DNA of 64,000 nt from Streptomyces sp. ISL-10. Its GTDB lineage: Bacteria > Actinomycetota > Actinomycetes > Streptomycetales > Streptomycetaceae. Each line of letters starts with the position of its first letter. Position 1 is the first letter of the stretch. The position numbers and the translations under genes are program-made. The stretch is taken from positions 1 through 64,000 of the forward strand of contig NZ_JAGGOJ010000047.1 of assembly GCF_018614575.1 (NCBI RefSeq). The letters run 5' to 3'. The notes under the pieces were generated by a model that searched no databases, was not told where the DNA came from, and was given only the letters and a program-made list of their open reading frames with translations. Positions 16,231-24,379 of this stretch are shown piece after piece.

Positions 16231-17127
16231 TCACCTTTTCTGGGAGTCGACGGACGGGGACTTCGCTGTGGTTCCGGACTCGCCGTGCGCTCGCAGGTGT
16301 TCGAGCAGCAGGAGGTTGAGCGCCTCGGGCGCTTCCTCGGGAACCCAGTGGCTGACGCCCTGGAGGGTCTCGAACCGGTACGGCCCGTTGACCCACTGCC
16401 CGGTCTCCTGCGCGGCCGCCGGGCCGAAAGCGCTGTCCCGCGTGCTCCAGACGTACAGCGTGGGCACATCGATGACGCCGATCGCGCCGTCGGGGCGGCC
16501 GGCCCGGTACCAGTTCAGCGCCGCGGTGAGAGCGCCCGGCTGGGACAGGTGCCGCACGTAGGCCTCGGCACTGTCCTGCGGGACCTTTCCGGCGTAAGAG
16601 GCGCGAAGCGCCTCGGCATCGCCTGCGAGCATGCGTTCTTCGGTCGCGGGCGTTTCGCGCCAGTCGATCATGTAGCGCGATCGTTCGCGTTGGTCCTGGT
16701 CGGTGCGCAGGGTGGTGGCCAGAGCGCCGGGGTGTGGGGTCGAGACAACCGTCAGGGTACGTACGCGGCCGGGGTGGCCATCGGCGGTCCACCACGCCAC
16801 CGCGCCTCCCCAGTCATGGCCGACCAGGTCGAAGGACGCCCAGCCCAGTTCCTCCGTGATCGCGACCACGTCGTCGACCAGGACGCTGATGCGGTAGTCC
16901 TCGGGCCGCTCGGGGCGGGCCCCGGGGGAGTACCCGCGCTGGTCGGGTGCGACCACCCGGTAGCCGTGCGTGGCCAAGGCCGCGATCTGCCGCTGCCACA
17001 CCAGCCCCGTCTGCGGGAAGCCGTGCAGCAACAGCACCGGTCGGCCCCCAGGTGGACCCGCCACGATCGCGTCGAAAACGCCCGCAGCAGTGGAGATGCT
17101 CAGCTCGGTCACGCTCCGCCCCTTCAT
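16231..17127 (-). CDS. Alpha/beta hydrolase, epoxide-hydrolase-like
   Basis: A 298-residue soluble alpha/beta hydrolase. HGFPQTGLVW is the oxyanion-hole HG-F-P motif, the nucleophile elbow is GHDWGG (Asp nucleophile, as in epoxide hydrolases and haloalkane dehalogenases rather than Ser esterases), and GVSHWVPEEAPE supplies the catalytic His. The cap contains AALNWYRAG, which fits epoxide hydrolases. It is the first gene of a two-gene operon with the SCO6745-family gene, divergent from the thiolase operon. A perfect 14-base inverted repeat lies immediately before its start. Confidence 0.85.
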   Translation of the reverse strand: MKGRSVTELSISTAAGVFDAIVAGPPGGRPVLLLHGFPQTGLVWQRQIAALATHGYRVVAPDQRGYSPGARPERPEDYRISVLVDDVVAITEELGWASFDLVGHDWGGAVAWWTADGHPGRVRTLTVVSTPHPGALATTLRTDQDQRERSRYMIDWRETPATEERMLAGDAEALRASYAGKVPQDSAEAYVRHLSQPGALTAALNWYRAGRPDGAIGVIDVPTLYVWSTRDSAFGPAAAQETGQWVNGPYRFETLQGVSHWVPEEAPEALNLLLLEHLRAHGESGTTAKSPSVDSQKR

Positions 17128-17141
17128 ACCGACTGGTCGGT
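17128..17141. promoter_or_regulatory. TetR-type operator candidate before the hydrolase gene
   Basis: ACCGAC-TG-GTCGGT is a perfect inverted repeat abutting the start codon of the epoxide-hydrolase-like gene. Its form is typical of TetR-family operators in actinomycetes. It differs from the repeats linked to the TetR gene at 22353, so another regulator may bind it. Confidence 0.5.
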
Positions 17142-17245
17142 CAGCTTCCAGTCGTGGGAATGCATTGTCAAGGTCGAGGGTGTGCGCATACCCGCACCAG
17201 CCGCCGCACGTCGTGCTTTTGGCCGGATGGCGAGCCCGGGCCTAG

Positions 17246-17267
17246 TTGAACATGACGCCGGATTCAA
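17246..17267. promoter_or_regulatory. Inverted-repeat operator, copy 1 (thiolase operon)
   Basis: A 22-base repeat of form TTGAA-N3-GACGCC-N3-TTCAA. It lies about 200 bases upstream of the thiolase start in the hydrolase/thiolase intergenic region. Copies of the same layout occur at 22317 and 23460. Confidence 0.6.
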
Positions 17268-17466
17268 CTATAACCAACAGGAGGCCGGCTCCCGTCGCCG
17301 CTGCGGCCATGGCGCAGTCATCGGTGAAGGAGAGGCGGTCGCTGCTGCTCGCAGCGCCCCAGGTGGTATTCGGCAAGACCGACCAGCATCGACCCGGCTC
17401 ACGGAGCTCGGCATTCCAGCCCTGAAGCTCCCGTACGACCGGACCGACAGGAAGAGTTGAGGCGAC

Positions 17467-18666
17467 ATGAGGGAAGCAGTCATCGTTTCGACGGCACGGA
17501 CGCCGATCGGGAAGGCGTACCGTGGCGCGTTCAATGACACCCAGGCGCAGGAACTTGCCGCCCACGCCCTCTCGCACGCGGTGCAGCGCGCCGGGCTCGA
17601 GGGAGGTGAGGTCGAGGACGTGATCTTCGGTTGCGCCGTGCAGCAGGGGTCCTCCGGTGGGAATGTCGCCCGTCAGGCCGCTCTTCGCGCCGGGCTTCCG
17701 GACACCGTGTCGGGGATGACGGTCGACCGGCAGTGCTCATCGGGCCTCATGGCGATTGCGACGGCCGCCAAGCAGATCATCGGCGACGGAATGCAGGTCG
17801 CTGTCGGCGGCGGTGTCGAGTCGATCTCCCTGGTGCAGAACGACCGAATGAACACCCATCGCATGGCGGACCCCTGGCTGGTCGAGCACAAGCCGAGCAT
17901 CTACATGCCGATGTTGCAGACGGCGGAGATCGTCGCCGAACGCTACGGCGTGAGCCGGGAACGCCAGGACGAGTTCGCGCTGGTGTCACAGCAGCGCACC
18001 GCGGCGGCGCAGAAGGCCGGACGGTTCGATCAGGAGATCGTCGCGCTCGACAGCGTCAAGAAGGTCCTGGACAAGCAGTCCGGGGAGGTGCGGGACGAGG
18101 CCGTGACCCTGACCCAGGACGAGGGCAACCGCGCCTCGACCACACTCGACGGCCTGGCCGGGTTGGCGCCGGTGCTGCCGGACGGTCAGGTGACCGCGCA
18201 TTCCAGCGTCACGGCCGGCAACTCCTCGCAGTTGTCGGACGGCGCTTCGGCGTCGGTGTTGATGGAATCGAAGGAAGCCGAGCGCCGCGGACTGGAGCCG
18301 CTGGGCGTGTACCGGGGCATGGCCGTTGCCGGTTGCGGGCCGGACGAGATGGGGATCGGTCCGGTGTTCGCCATTCCGAAGCTGCTGAAGCAGCACGACC
18401 TCACCATCGACGACATCGGTCTCTGGGAACTCAACGAGGCGTTCGCTTCCCAGGCGCTGTACTGCCGTGACGAACTGGGCATCGACCCCGAGCGGTTCAA
18501 CGTCAATGGCGGCGGGATCTCCGTCGGCCATCCGTACGGAATGACCGGTGCCCGCCTGGTGGGGCACGCCCTGATCGAGGGCAGGCGCCGCGGCGTCAGG
18601 TACGTGGTGATCTCGATGTGCGTCGGCGGCGGAATGGGCGCAGCCGGGCTGTTCGAGGTCGTCTGA
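17467..18666 (+). CDS. Acetyl-CoA acetyltransferase / 3-ketoacyl-CoA thiolase
   Basis: A 399-residue thiolase, full length for the family. The catalytic residues are visible: Cys90 in DRQCSSG, His355 in GGGISVGHPYG, and Cys385 in SMCVGGGMGAAG. It cleaves 3-ketoacyl-CoA with CoA to release acetyl- or propionyl-CoA. It begins an operon-like run with the HAD, ligase and NMO genes and is preceded by the inverted repeat at 17246. Between operator and start are about 200 bases with no convincing gene. The deleted second thiolase at 28307 matches its two ends, so this copy probably supplies the activity for the whole cluster. Confidence 0.92.
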   Translation: MREAVIVSTARTPIGKAYRGAFNDTQAQELAAHALSHAVQRAGLEGGEVEDVIFGCAVQQGSSGGNVARQAALRAGLPDTVSGMTVDRQCSSGLMAIATAAKQIIGDGMQVAVGGGVESISLVQNDRMNTHRMADPWLVEHKPSIYMPMLQTAEIVAERYGVSRERQDEFALVSQQRTAAAQKAGRFDQEIVALDSVKKVLDKQSGEVRDEAVTLTQDEGNRASTTLDGLAGLAPVLPDGQVTAHSSVTAGNSSQLSDGASASVLMESKEAERRGLEPLGVYRGMAVAGCGPDEMGIGPVFAIPKLLKQHDLTIDDIGLWELNEAFASQALYCRDELGIDPERFNVNGGGISVGHPYGMTGARLVGHALIEGRRRGVRYVVISMCVGGGMGAAGLFEVV

Positions 18667-18756
18667 GGTTCCGCGTCCAGGCTGGGGCGCCGGCGGGGCA
18701 TGGCTGCCGTCGCGTGAGACCGGTGGAAAGCCGGCCGTGAGCAAGGAGTGGGTACG

Positions 18757-19395
18757 GTGTCGAACGTGGTGGAAAAGGTCCGAACCGCGGTCCTCGTGGA
18801 CTTCGGTGGGGTCATCACCTCCAGTGTGTTGCGGGCTTTCACCGACTTCGGCGCCTCGCTCGGCGTCGACCCGCGCCTGCCGCTCGACCTCTTGAGCAGG
18901 GATCAGCCGTCACGCACCCTCCTGGCCGATCACGAGTCCGGCCGTATCGACGCCGAAGCCTTCGAGCGAGGATTCGCCGAGCGTCTTCGCGCCCACGGCG
19001 CCGACGTACAGGCGGAGGGGCTCACGGCCCGGATGCAAGCGGGAATGTCGATCGATCAGGACGTGCTCGCCCTGCTCTCTGATCTCCGCGCCGCCGGGTA
19101 CCCCGTTGCGCTGGTGTCCAATTCGTTCGGGACCGGAACCTACGACGGCGTCGACCTCGCCGCCGTGGCCGACGCGGTCGTCATCTCCGCCGAGGTCGGG
19201 ATCCGCAAGCCTTCCCGGCGGATCTACGCGATCGCGTGTGAACGCCTCGGCGTCGGCCCCGAGGAGGCAGTCATGATCGACGATCTGCGGCAGAACCTCG
19301 ACGGTGCGGCACGGATCGGAATCGGGGGCGTGCTGCACACCGACGCCGCTGACACCCGCCGCCAACTCGCCGAACGCTTCAGGATCACCGCCTGA
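18757..19395 (+). CDS. HAD-superfamily hydrolase, ACAD10/epoxide-hydrolase N-terminal-like
   Basis: A 212-residue HAD-like protein. Motif I is VLVDFGGVI, motif II LVSNS, motif III the Lys in GIRKPSRRIY, and motif IV MIDDLRQN. The second Asp of the usual DxD in motif I is Gly here, as in the DxGG subgroup to which the N-terminal domain of ACAD10 belongs, so phosphatase activity is not certain. GTG 18757 is eight bases after AAGGAG (18743-18748). It lies in the thiolase operon, and a matching APH kinase and acyl-CoA dehydrogenase occur in the next operon. This suggests a role in handling a phosphorylated acyl-CoA. Confidence 0.8.
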   Translation: MSNVVEKVRTAVLVDFGGVITSSVLRAFTDFGASLGVDPRLPLDLLSRDQPSRTLLADHESGRIDAEAFERGFAERLRAHGADVQAEGLTARMQAGMSIDQDVLALLSDLRAAGYPVALVSNSFGTGTYDGVDLAAVADAVVISAEVGIRKPSRRIYAIACERLGVGPEEAVMIDDLRQNLDGAARIGIGGVLHTDAADTRRQLAERFRITA

Positions 19396-19592
19396 CCGAT
19401 GGATCGACCGACCGGTCGCGGGGGACCGGTCATGCCCCGGGCCGAGACCGCCCGCGAGCCGAGCCGCGGCCCTGACGCCCGTCACTCCTGCCCTTCGCCG
19501 TGCAAAGACGTGATTCGAGTCCGGATTCGCTACTACTCGGGCAAAGTGGACCCGCCCGCATCACCTGCTCACATCCCCGGAAGGCATCGTCC

Positions 19593-21119
19593 ATGGCCAA
19601 TGTTCTCGACCCGGTCTGCCGCCACGCGGCCGCAACTCCCGACAACATCGCGCTGCGCGGCGGCGCGGATCAATGGACGTACCGGCAACTGCGCGACGCG
19701 AGTGCACGCTACGCGGGCGCCTTGGTCGCCGCGGGCCTGTCTCCAGGGGACCGGGTGCTGCTGGCGGCGCCGTCGGTGCCCGAGTTCGTGGTGGCCTACC
19801 TCGGTATCCAGGCCGCGGGCTGTGTCGTGGTGCCGGTCAACACGATGTCCACCCGGGCCGAAGCCGAGTACGTCCTCGGCGACGCCGGGTGCTCGTTGGC
19901 GGTCGCATGGCACGCCCTCGGCCCCGCCGTCGCGGAGGCGGCCGCGACGCTCAAGGTGCCCTTCTGGACGCTGTCCCCCGGCGCGGCGGTCACCGACGCC
20001 GCCCCCGCCCCCGTCGTCGACCGGGATCGCGAGGAGACCGCGGCCATCCTGTACACCTCGGGTACGACGGGGCGGCCGAAGGGTGCCCAACTCACGGTCG
20101 GGAACCTGTTGTCCGCCGGGGAGATCGGCGCCGAGTGCAGCCGCGGATCGAGTGCCGACCGTACCGGCACCGGACTTCCACTGTTCCACGTGTTCGGCCA
20201 GGCATCGGTCATGATGGCGACGTTGACCGTGGGCGGCTCGATGTCTTTGCTGGCCCGATTCGACCCGACGTCGATGCTGGAGATGCTGCGTCGCGACCGG
20301 CTCACCATCATGGCCGGCGTACCGACCATGTGGAACGCGATGCTGCACGCGGCGGGTGAGGCGAATCCGGCGGACTTCGCCGGGCTCCGTGTCGCCGTCT
20401 CCGGCGGCGCGTCGCTGCCCGGGGAGATCGCCCGGGCCTTCGAGGCCCGGTTCGGCTGCACCATCCTCGAAGGCTATGGGCTCACCGAGACCACCGCGTT
20501 CGGCACGTTCAACGACATCGACCGCGGCGGCAAGACGGGGTACACCGGGCGGGCGGTCCCGCGGCTGCAGGTACAGGTGCGTGACATCGACGGGAAGGAG
20601 TGCCCGCCCGGTACCGTCGGGGAGGTCCATATCAAGGGGCCCACGGTGATGCGCGGCTACTGGAACCGCCCCGCGGACACCGCCGCGGCCATCTCGCCCG
20701 ACGGCTGGTTCCGGACCGGCGACCTGGGTGAAACCGACGCGGACGGCGACCTGCGCATCGTCAACCGGATCAAGGACCTGATCATCCGTGGCGGCTACAA
20801 CGTCTACCCCGGTGAGGTGGAGGAAGTCCTCTACGAGCACCCGGACATCATCGAGGCAGCCGTGATCGGCGTTCCCGACGACCACTACGGCGAGGAGGTC
20901 GCCGCGCTCGTCGCCGCCCGGCCCGGTTCGCAGCTCGGTGCCGCTGAGGTGTCGAGCTGGACACGAGAGCGACTGTCCGCCTACAAGGTCCCGCGCATCA
21001 TCCGGTTCGTCGACGCGCTGCCCAAGGGCCCGAGCGGGAAGATCCTCAAGCGTTCCATCGACCGTACGGAGCTGACCCGCGAGCCCGCGCCCGGCGACGT
21101 ACCCGCCCGCCGCCACTGA
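19593..21119 (+). CDS. Acyl-CoA ligase (AMP-forming)
   Basis: A 508-residue ANL-superfamily ligase activating a carboxylic acid to its CoA thioester through an acyl-AMP. The P-loop motif is YTSGTTGRPKGAQLT, the A5 motif GYGLTETTA, the A8 hinge region RIKDLIIRGGYNVYPGEVE, and the C-terminal catalytic Lys lies in PKGPSGKILKR. ATG 19593 fits the family N-terminus and has GGAAGG eight bases before it. The upstream 197-base gap contains a weak half match to the cluster operator near 19510-19533. Chain length cannot be read. It is one of two ligases in the cluster. Confidence 0.9.
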   Translation: MANVLDPVCRHAAATPDNIALRGGADQWTYRQLRDASARYAGALVAAGLSPGDRVLLAAPSVPEFVVAYLGIQAAGCVVVPVNTMSTRAEAEYVLGDAGCSLAVAWHALGPAVAEAAATLKVPFWTLSPGAAVTDAAPAPVVDRDREETAAILYTSGTTGRPKGAQLTVGNLLSAGEIGAECSRGSSADRTGTGLPLFHVFGQASVMMATLTVGGSMSLLARFDPTSMLEMLRRDRLTIMAGVPTMWNAMLHAAGEANPADFAGLRVAVSGGASLPGEIARAFEARFGCTILEGYGLTETTAFGTFNDIDRGGKTGYTGRAVPRLQVQVRDIDGKECPPGTVGEVHIKGPTVMRGYWNRPADTAAAISPDGWFRTGDLGETDADGDLRIVNRIKDLIIRGGYNVYPGEVEEVLYEHPDIIEAAVIGVPDDHYGEEVAALVAARPGSQLGAAEVSSWTRERLSAYKVPRIIRFVDALPKGPSGKILKRSIDRTELTREPAPGDVPARRH

Positions 21120-21184
21120 GCATCCGTCGACAAACGAGATGTGTCCACCGCAGAGAAAGACGCATGACACATGGTGAGTTGCTC

Positions 21185-22150
21185 ATGAGCCTGCCTCCCG
21201 TCCTGCGGGACCGGCTGCGCCTGCCCGTAGTCGCATCGCCGATGTTCATCGTGTCCGATCCGGAGCTGGTCGTCGCCCAGTCGGCCTCCGGCATCGTGGG
21301 TTCCTTCCCCACGCTGAACGCGCGGCCCCAGTCGGCGCTGCGTGCATGGCTGCGGCACATAACGGAGGAGCTGGCCAAGCACGACGCCGACCGTCCCGAT
21401 GCGCCGTCCGCGCCGTTCGCGGTCAATCTCATCGTGCACAGGACCAACTCACGCCTGGAGGAGGACCTCGCGACCGTCGTGGAGTTCAAGGTGCCGATCG
21501 TCATCACCTCTCTCGGCGCCCGGGCCGATGTCAACGATGCGGTCCACTCCTACGGTGGCATCGTGCTGCACGACGTCATCAGCAACCGGTTCGCGCGCAA
21601 GGCGGTGGAGAAGGGCGCGGACGGCCTGATCGCCGTCGCCGCGGGCGCGGGCGGGCACGCCGGCACGCAATCGCCCTTCGCGCTCGTCCAGGAGATTCGC
21701 GACTGGTTCGAGGGCCCTCTTCTGCTGTCGGGCTCCATCGCGCACGGCCGCTCGATCCTCGCGGCGCAGGCCGCCGGCGCGGACCTCGCCTACGTGGGTT
21801 CGGTGTTCATCGCCACCGACGAGGCGAACGCGGAGGACCGGTACAAGCAGATGATCGTGGACTCCACCGCTGCGGACATCGTGTACTCCGACCTGTTCAC
21901 CGGCGTGCACGGCAACTACCTCCGCGACAGCATCGAGGCCGCGGGGCTCGATCCGGCGGCACTGCCCGGCTCCGATCCGTCCGCCATGGACTTCGGAAAC
22001 CGGGACGTCGACGGGGTGAAGGCGTGGCGGGACATCTGGGGCGCGGGTCAGGGTGTCGGCGCGGTCGGGGCGGTACTTCCCGCGGCGGCGGTCGTCGAGC
22101 GCCTCGCCGGTGAGTACGCCGAGGCGAAGCGTCGGCTTCTGCGCATGTGA
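21185..22150 (+). CDS. Nitronate monooxygenase family (NMO/2-nitropropane dioxygenase-like) flavoprotein
   Basis: A 321-residue FMN-binding TIM barrel. LRLPVVASPMFIVSDPELV, PFAVNLIVHRTN, VAAGAGGHAGTQSPFALVQE (the FMN phosphate loop) and GADLAYVGSVFIATDEA are standard. ATG 21185 follows a GGTGAG site; ATG 21164 would add seven residues. In acyl-CoA clusters such proteins are often annotated as nitronate monooxygenases but may act as FabK-like enoyl reductases or on other substrates, so the reaction here is open. It ends the thiolase-side operon, 200 bases before the TetR gene. Confidence 0.85.
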   Translation: MSLPPVLRDRLRLPVVASPMFIVSDPELVVAQSASGIVGSFPTLNARPQSALRAWLRHITEELAKHDADRPDAPSAPFAVNLIVHRTNSRLEEDLATVVEFKVPIVITSLGARADVNDAVHSYGGIVLHDVISNRFARKAVEKGADGLIAVAAGAGGHAGTQSPFALVQEIRDWFEGPLLLSGSIAHGRSILAAQAAGADLAYVGSVFIATDEANAEDRYKQMIVDSTAADIVYSDLFTGVHGNYLRDSIEAAGLDPAALPGSDPSAMDFGNRDVDGVKAWRDIWGAGQGVGAVGAVLPAAAVVERLAGEYAEAKRRLLRM

Positions 22151-22316
22151 GGCGGTACGGCGCAGCCGCACCACACAACTGTGTGCCGTTGTCGGCGAGT
22201 ACCGGCGACGTGGTCCGGGCGGCACCGTCTCGGGGTCCGGTCGCCGCGGCTTCTTCGCGGACAGCCGGTACCCGGCTGGGGACGTTCGGGCGGGCCCCGC
22301 ACACCGTTGCACGTTT

Positions 22317-22338
22317 ATGACTCTGGCGTCGGATTCAA
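22317..22338. promoter_or_regulatory. Inverted-repeat operator, copy 2 (TetR gene)
   Basis: The form is ATGAC-N3-GGCGTC-N3-TTCAA. The right half is identical to copies 1 and 3 and the left half is degenerate. It lies 14 bases before the TetR start, which is consistent with autoregulation. Confidence 0.5.
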
Positions 22339-22352
22339 GTAGAGTTCTGGGG

Positions 22353-23045
22353 ATGGACACCACTGTGCCCGAGGAGAATGACAGCGAGAAGGCCCCGCCG
22401 ATGGCGCCCCTCTCGCCGCTTCGCGAGCCGCCGACGACGAAGCGCGGAGCGCGGACGCGCGCCGCTCTGGTGCAGGCCGCGCGAAAGGTGTTCGAGCGGG
22501 ACGGCTACCTCGACACCCGCCTGGTCGACATCGCCAAAGAGGCCCGATGCGCGGCGGGATCCTTCTACACCTACTTCTCCAACAAGGAAGAGGTGCTTGC
22601 CGCCGTCCTCCTGGAGGCGCAGGAGGACATGCTGCACCCGGGCATGGGCCGGGTCCAGGGTGCCGACGATCCGTATGCGGTACTCGAGGCCAGCAATCGC
22701 GCGTATCTCGAGGCGTACAAACGGAACGCGAAGCTGATGGGACTGCTTGAGCAGGTCGCACAAGTGGAGCCGCAATTCCGTGAGTTCCGAAGCCGGCGCT
22801 CGGATGCGTTCGTCCGCCGCAACGCCCGCGGCATCGCCGACCTCCAGGCGCGGGGTGTCGCAGACCGTGAGATCGATCCGATGATGGCCTCCCATGCGCT
22901 CTCGGGCATGGTCAGCGTCATGGCCTACAAGGCGTTCGTGCTCGGCGAAGGGCGAGAAGAAGGTACGCCGGCGGACTTCGAGGAGCTCGTATCCACGGTC
23001 ACCCGGCTCTGGGCGAACGCCCTGCGGTTTCCCTGCCACCGCTGA
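22353..23045 (+). CDS. TetR-family regulator of the acyl-CoA cluster
   Basis: A 230-residue regulator. After a 30-residue polar leader, the helix-turn-helix reads LVQAARKVFERDGYLDT, LVDIAKEARCAAGSFYTYFS and NKEEVLAAV, the canonical TetR arrangement. The remaining helical domain should bind an inducer, probably an acyl-CoA or free acid. ATG 22353 has only a weak G-rich ribosome site. It lies between the thiolase-side and SDR-side operons, and inverted repeats of similar layout occur before both operons and before itself. I infer that it represses all three. Confidence 0.85.
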   Translation: MDTTVPEENDSEKAPPMAPLSPLREPPTTKRGARTRAALVQAARKVFERDGYLDTRLVDIAKEARCAAGSFYTYFSNKEEVLAAVLLEAQEDMLHPGMGRVQGADDPYAVLEASNRAYLEAYKRNAKLMGLLEQVAQVEPQFREFRSRRSDAFVRRNARGIADLQARGVADREIDPMMASHALSGMVSVMAYKAFVLGEGREEGTPADFEELVSTVTRLWANALRFPCHR

Positions 23046-23560
23046 TCCGGCAGTAGCACACCGGGGCGGAGCCCGCCCCTGCGACCGTTCGACGGTCCTG
23101 GCGCCCGCATCGGCGACGAGCGCTGGCTTGCGCGAGCCTTCACACTCGACCATCTGACTCGTCGCACCCTCGTACCGCCGGGTGCCTTCACTCCTTCTCG
23201 TCGCCCTCCGAGGAGGTGACGAGTAGCAGGCGGCCACTGCCGTCGTCGAGGCTCAGGGCGAAGCCGTCGCACTTCAGCAGCTACGACGCCACGGCCGCCG
23301 GGCCGGGCCGACTCAGAGGCGTGGAGCCGGTGCGCAATGGCGCCCGTCGGCCCTCGTGCTCTCCGGGACGGACCGATGGGCGGCGATGTCAACCGTGAAT
23401 CCTCCGGCGGCAGTTCAGTGGGTGAGGCGGCCCTCTTCGCATGGTGATCCGACCCACTGTTGAACTTGACGTCGGATTCAAATATACAGGTGGTGCACAC
23501 CACGGTCACATCAGCACGGGTGCCCTGGCACCGCACGCCCCGCCACGGAGAGGGTTCGCT
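23046..23560. other. Intergenic region before the SDR operon, with a coding relic
   Basis: The gap holds the operator at 23460. On the minus strand at 23280-23188 there is a 30-codon coding-like segment (LLKCDGFALSLDDGSGRLLL and a tail ending GDEKE, then a stop). It is interrupted upstream by a stop in its own frame. I do not recognise the family; it looks like the tail of a destroyed gene. Confidence 0.35.
23460..23481. promoter_or_regulatory. Inverted-repeat operator, copy 3 (SDR operon)
   Basis: The best copy of the repeat: TTGAA-N3-GACGTC-N3-TTCAA, symmetrical about the central GACGTC. It lies 79 bases before the GTG start of the SDR gene at 23561, a normal position for a repressor site over a promoter. 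Confidence 0.65.
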
Positions 23561-24379
23561 GTGAACGTTGCACAAAGAGTCGCCGTCGTCACCGGTGGCG
23601 GTGGAGGCATCGGCGGCGCGTTGGTCGCACGGCTCGCTCGCGAGGGTGCGCGGGTCGTCGTCGCAGACCTCGACGCGGACACCGCACGGGCGGTGTCGGA
23701 GAAAGTCAACGCCGACCATCCCGGAAGCACCGTCAGCGCCGGCGCCGACGTGTCGGACACCGCACAGATCCAGGAGTTGATCGCCCTGGCGGAGAGCGCC
23801 TTCGGTCCGGTCGACCTCTACTTCGCGAACGCGGGCATCGCTGGGGCGCCGGGCCTCGACGCGGGCGAGCAGGACTGGGACCTCTCGATCGACGTGAACC
23901 TTCGAGCCCACATCCGTGCGGCGAGGCTGCTGGTGCCGCGGTGGCTCGAGCGAGGCGAGGGCTACTTCGTCAGCACCGCCTCGGCGGCCGGACTGCTCAC
24001 CCAGATCGGCTCCGCCACGTACGCCGTCACCAAGCACGCGGCCATCGGCTTCGCCGAATGGCTGAGTGTCACTTATGGCGATCGCGGGGTCCATGTCAGC
24101 TGCCTGTGCCCGATGGGGGTGAACACCAGGATGCTGTCCTTGGGAAAGGACTCCGGGGACGCGCTGGGAAGAGCGGCCGCGCAGGCCGTCACGTCCGCGG
24201 GTGACGTCCTCGAGCCGGCCGAGGTCGCCGATGCCGTCCTCGCCGCGATCGAGGAGGAACGCTTCCTGATCCTGCCGCACGAAGACGTTCTGGACATGTA
24301 CCGGCAGAAGGGCTCGGACTACGACCGGTGGCTGCGCGGCATGCGCCGCTACCAGAACTCCCTGCTGGCGCAGGCATGA
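23561..24379 (+). CDS. Short-chain dehydrogenase/reductase (SDR), NAD-type
   Basis: A 272-residue classical SDR. The cofactor loop is TGGGGGIGG, the acidic residue after beta-2 (VVVADLD) points to NAD(H), ANAG is the stabilising motif, and the catalytic Ser and Tyr-x-x-x-Lys are in STASAAG and YAVTKHA. GTG 23561 follows a GGAGAGGG site; the earlier ATG at 23441 would run through the operator. It heads the long catabolic operon and overlaps the hydratase gene by ATGA. Likely roles are oxidation of a hydroxyacyl-CoA or of an alcohol precursor. Confidence 0.88.
   Translation: MNVAQRVAVVTGGGGGIGGALVARLAREGARVVVADLDADTARAVSEKVNADHPGSTVSAGADVSDTAQIQELIALAESAFGPVDLYFANAGIAGAPGLDAGEQDWDLSIDVNLRAHIRAARLLVPRWLERGEGYFVSTASAAGLLTQIGSATYAVTKHAAIGFAEWLSVTYGDRGVHVSCLCPMGVNTRMLSLGKDSGDALGRAAAQAVTSAGDVLEPAEVADAVLAAIEEERFLILPHEDVLDMYRQKGSDYDRWLRGMRRYQNSLLAQA

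Noticed and set aside
17311..17427. 38-codon frame upstream of the thiolase
   Set aside because: No ribosome site and no resemblance to any protein; probably untranslated leader.
19509..19533. Fourth copy of the cluster operator before the ligase at 19593
   Set aside because: Only the CCGGATTC half resembles the motif; too weak to list as a site.
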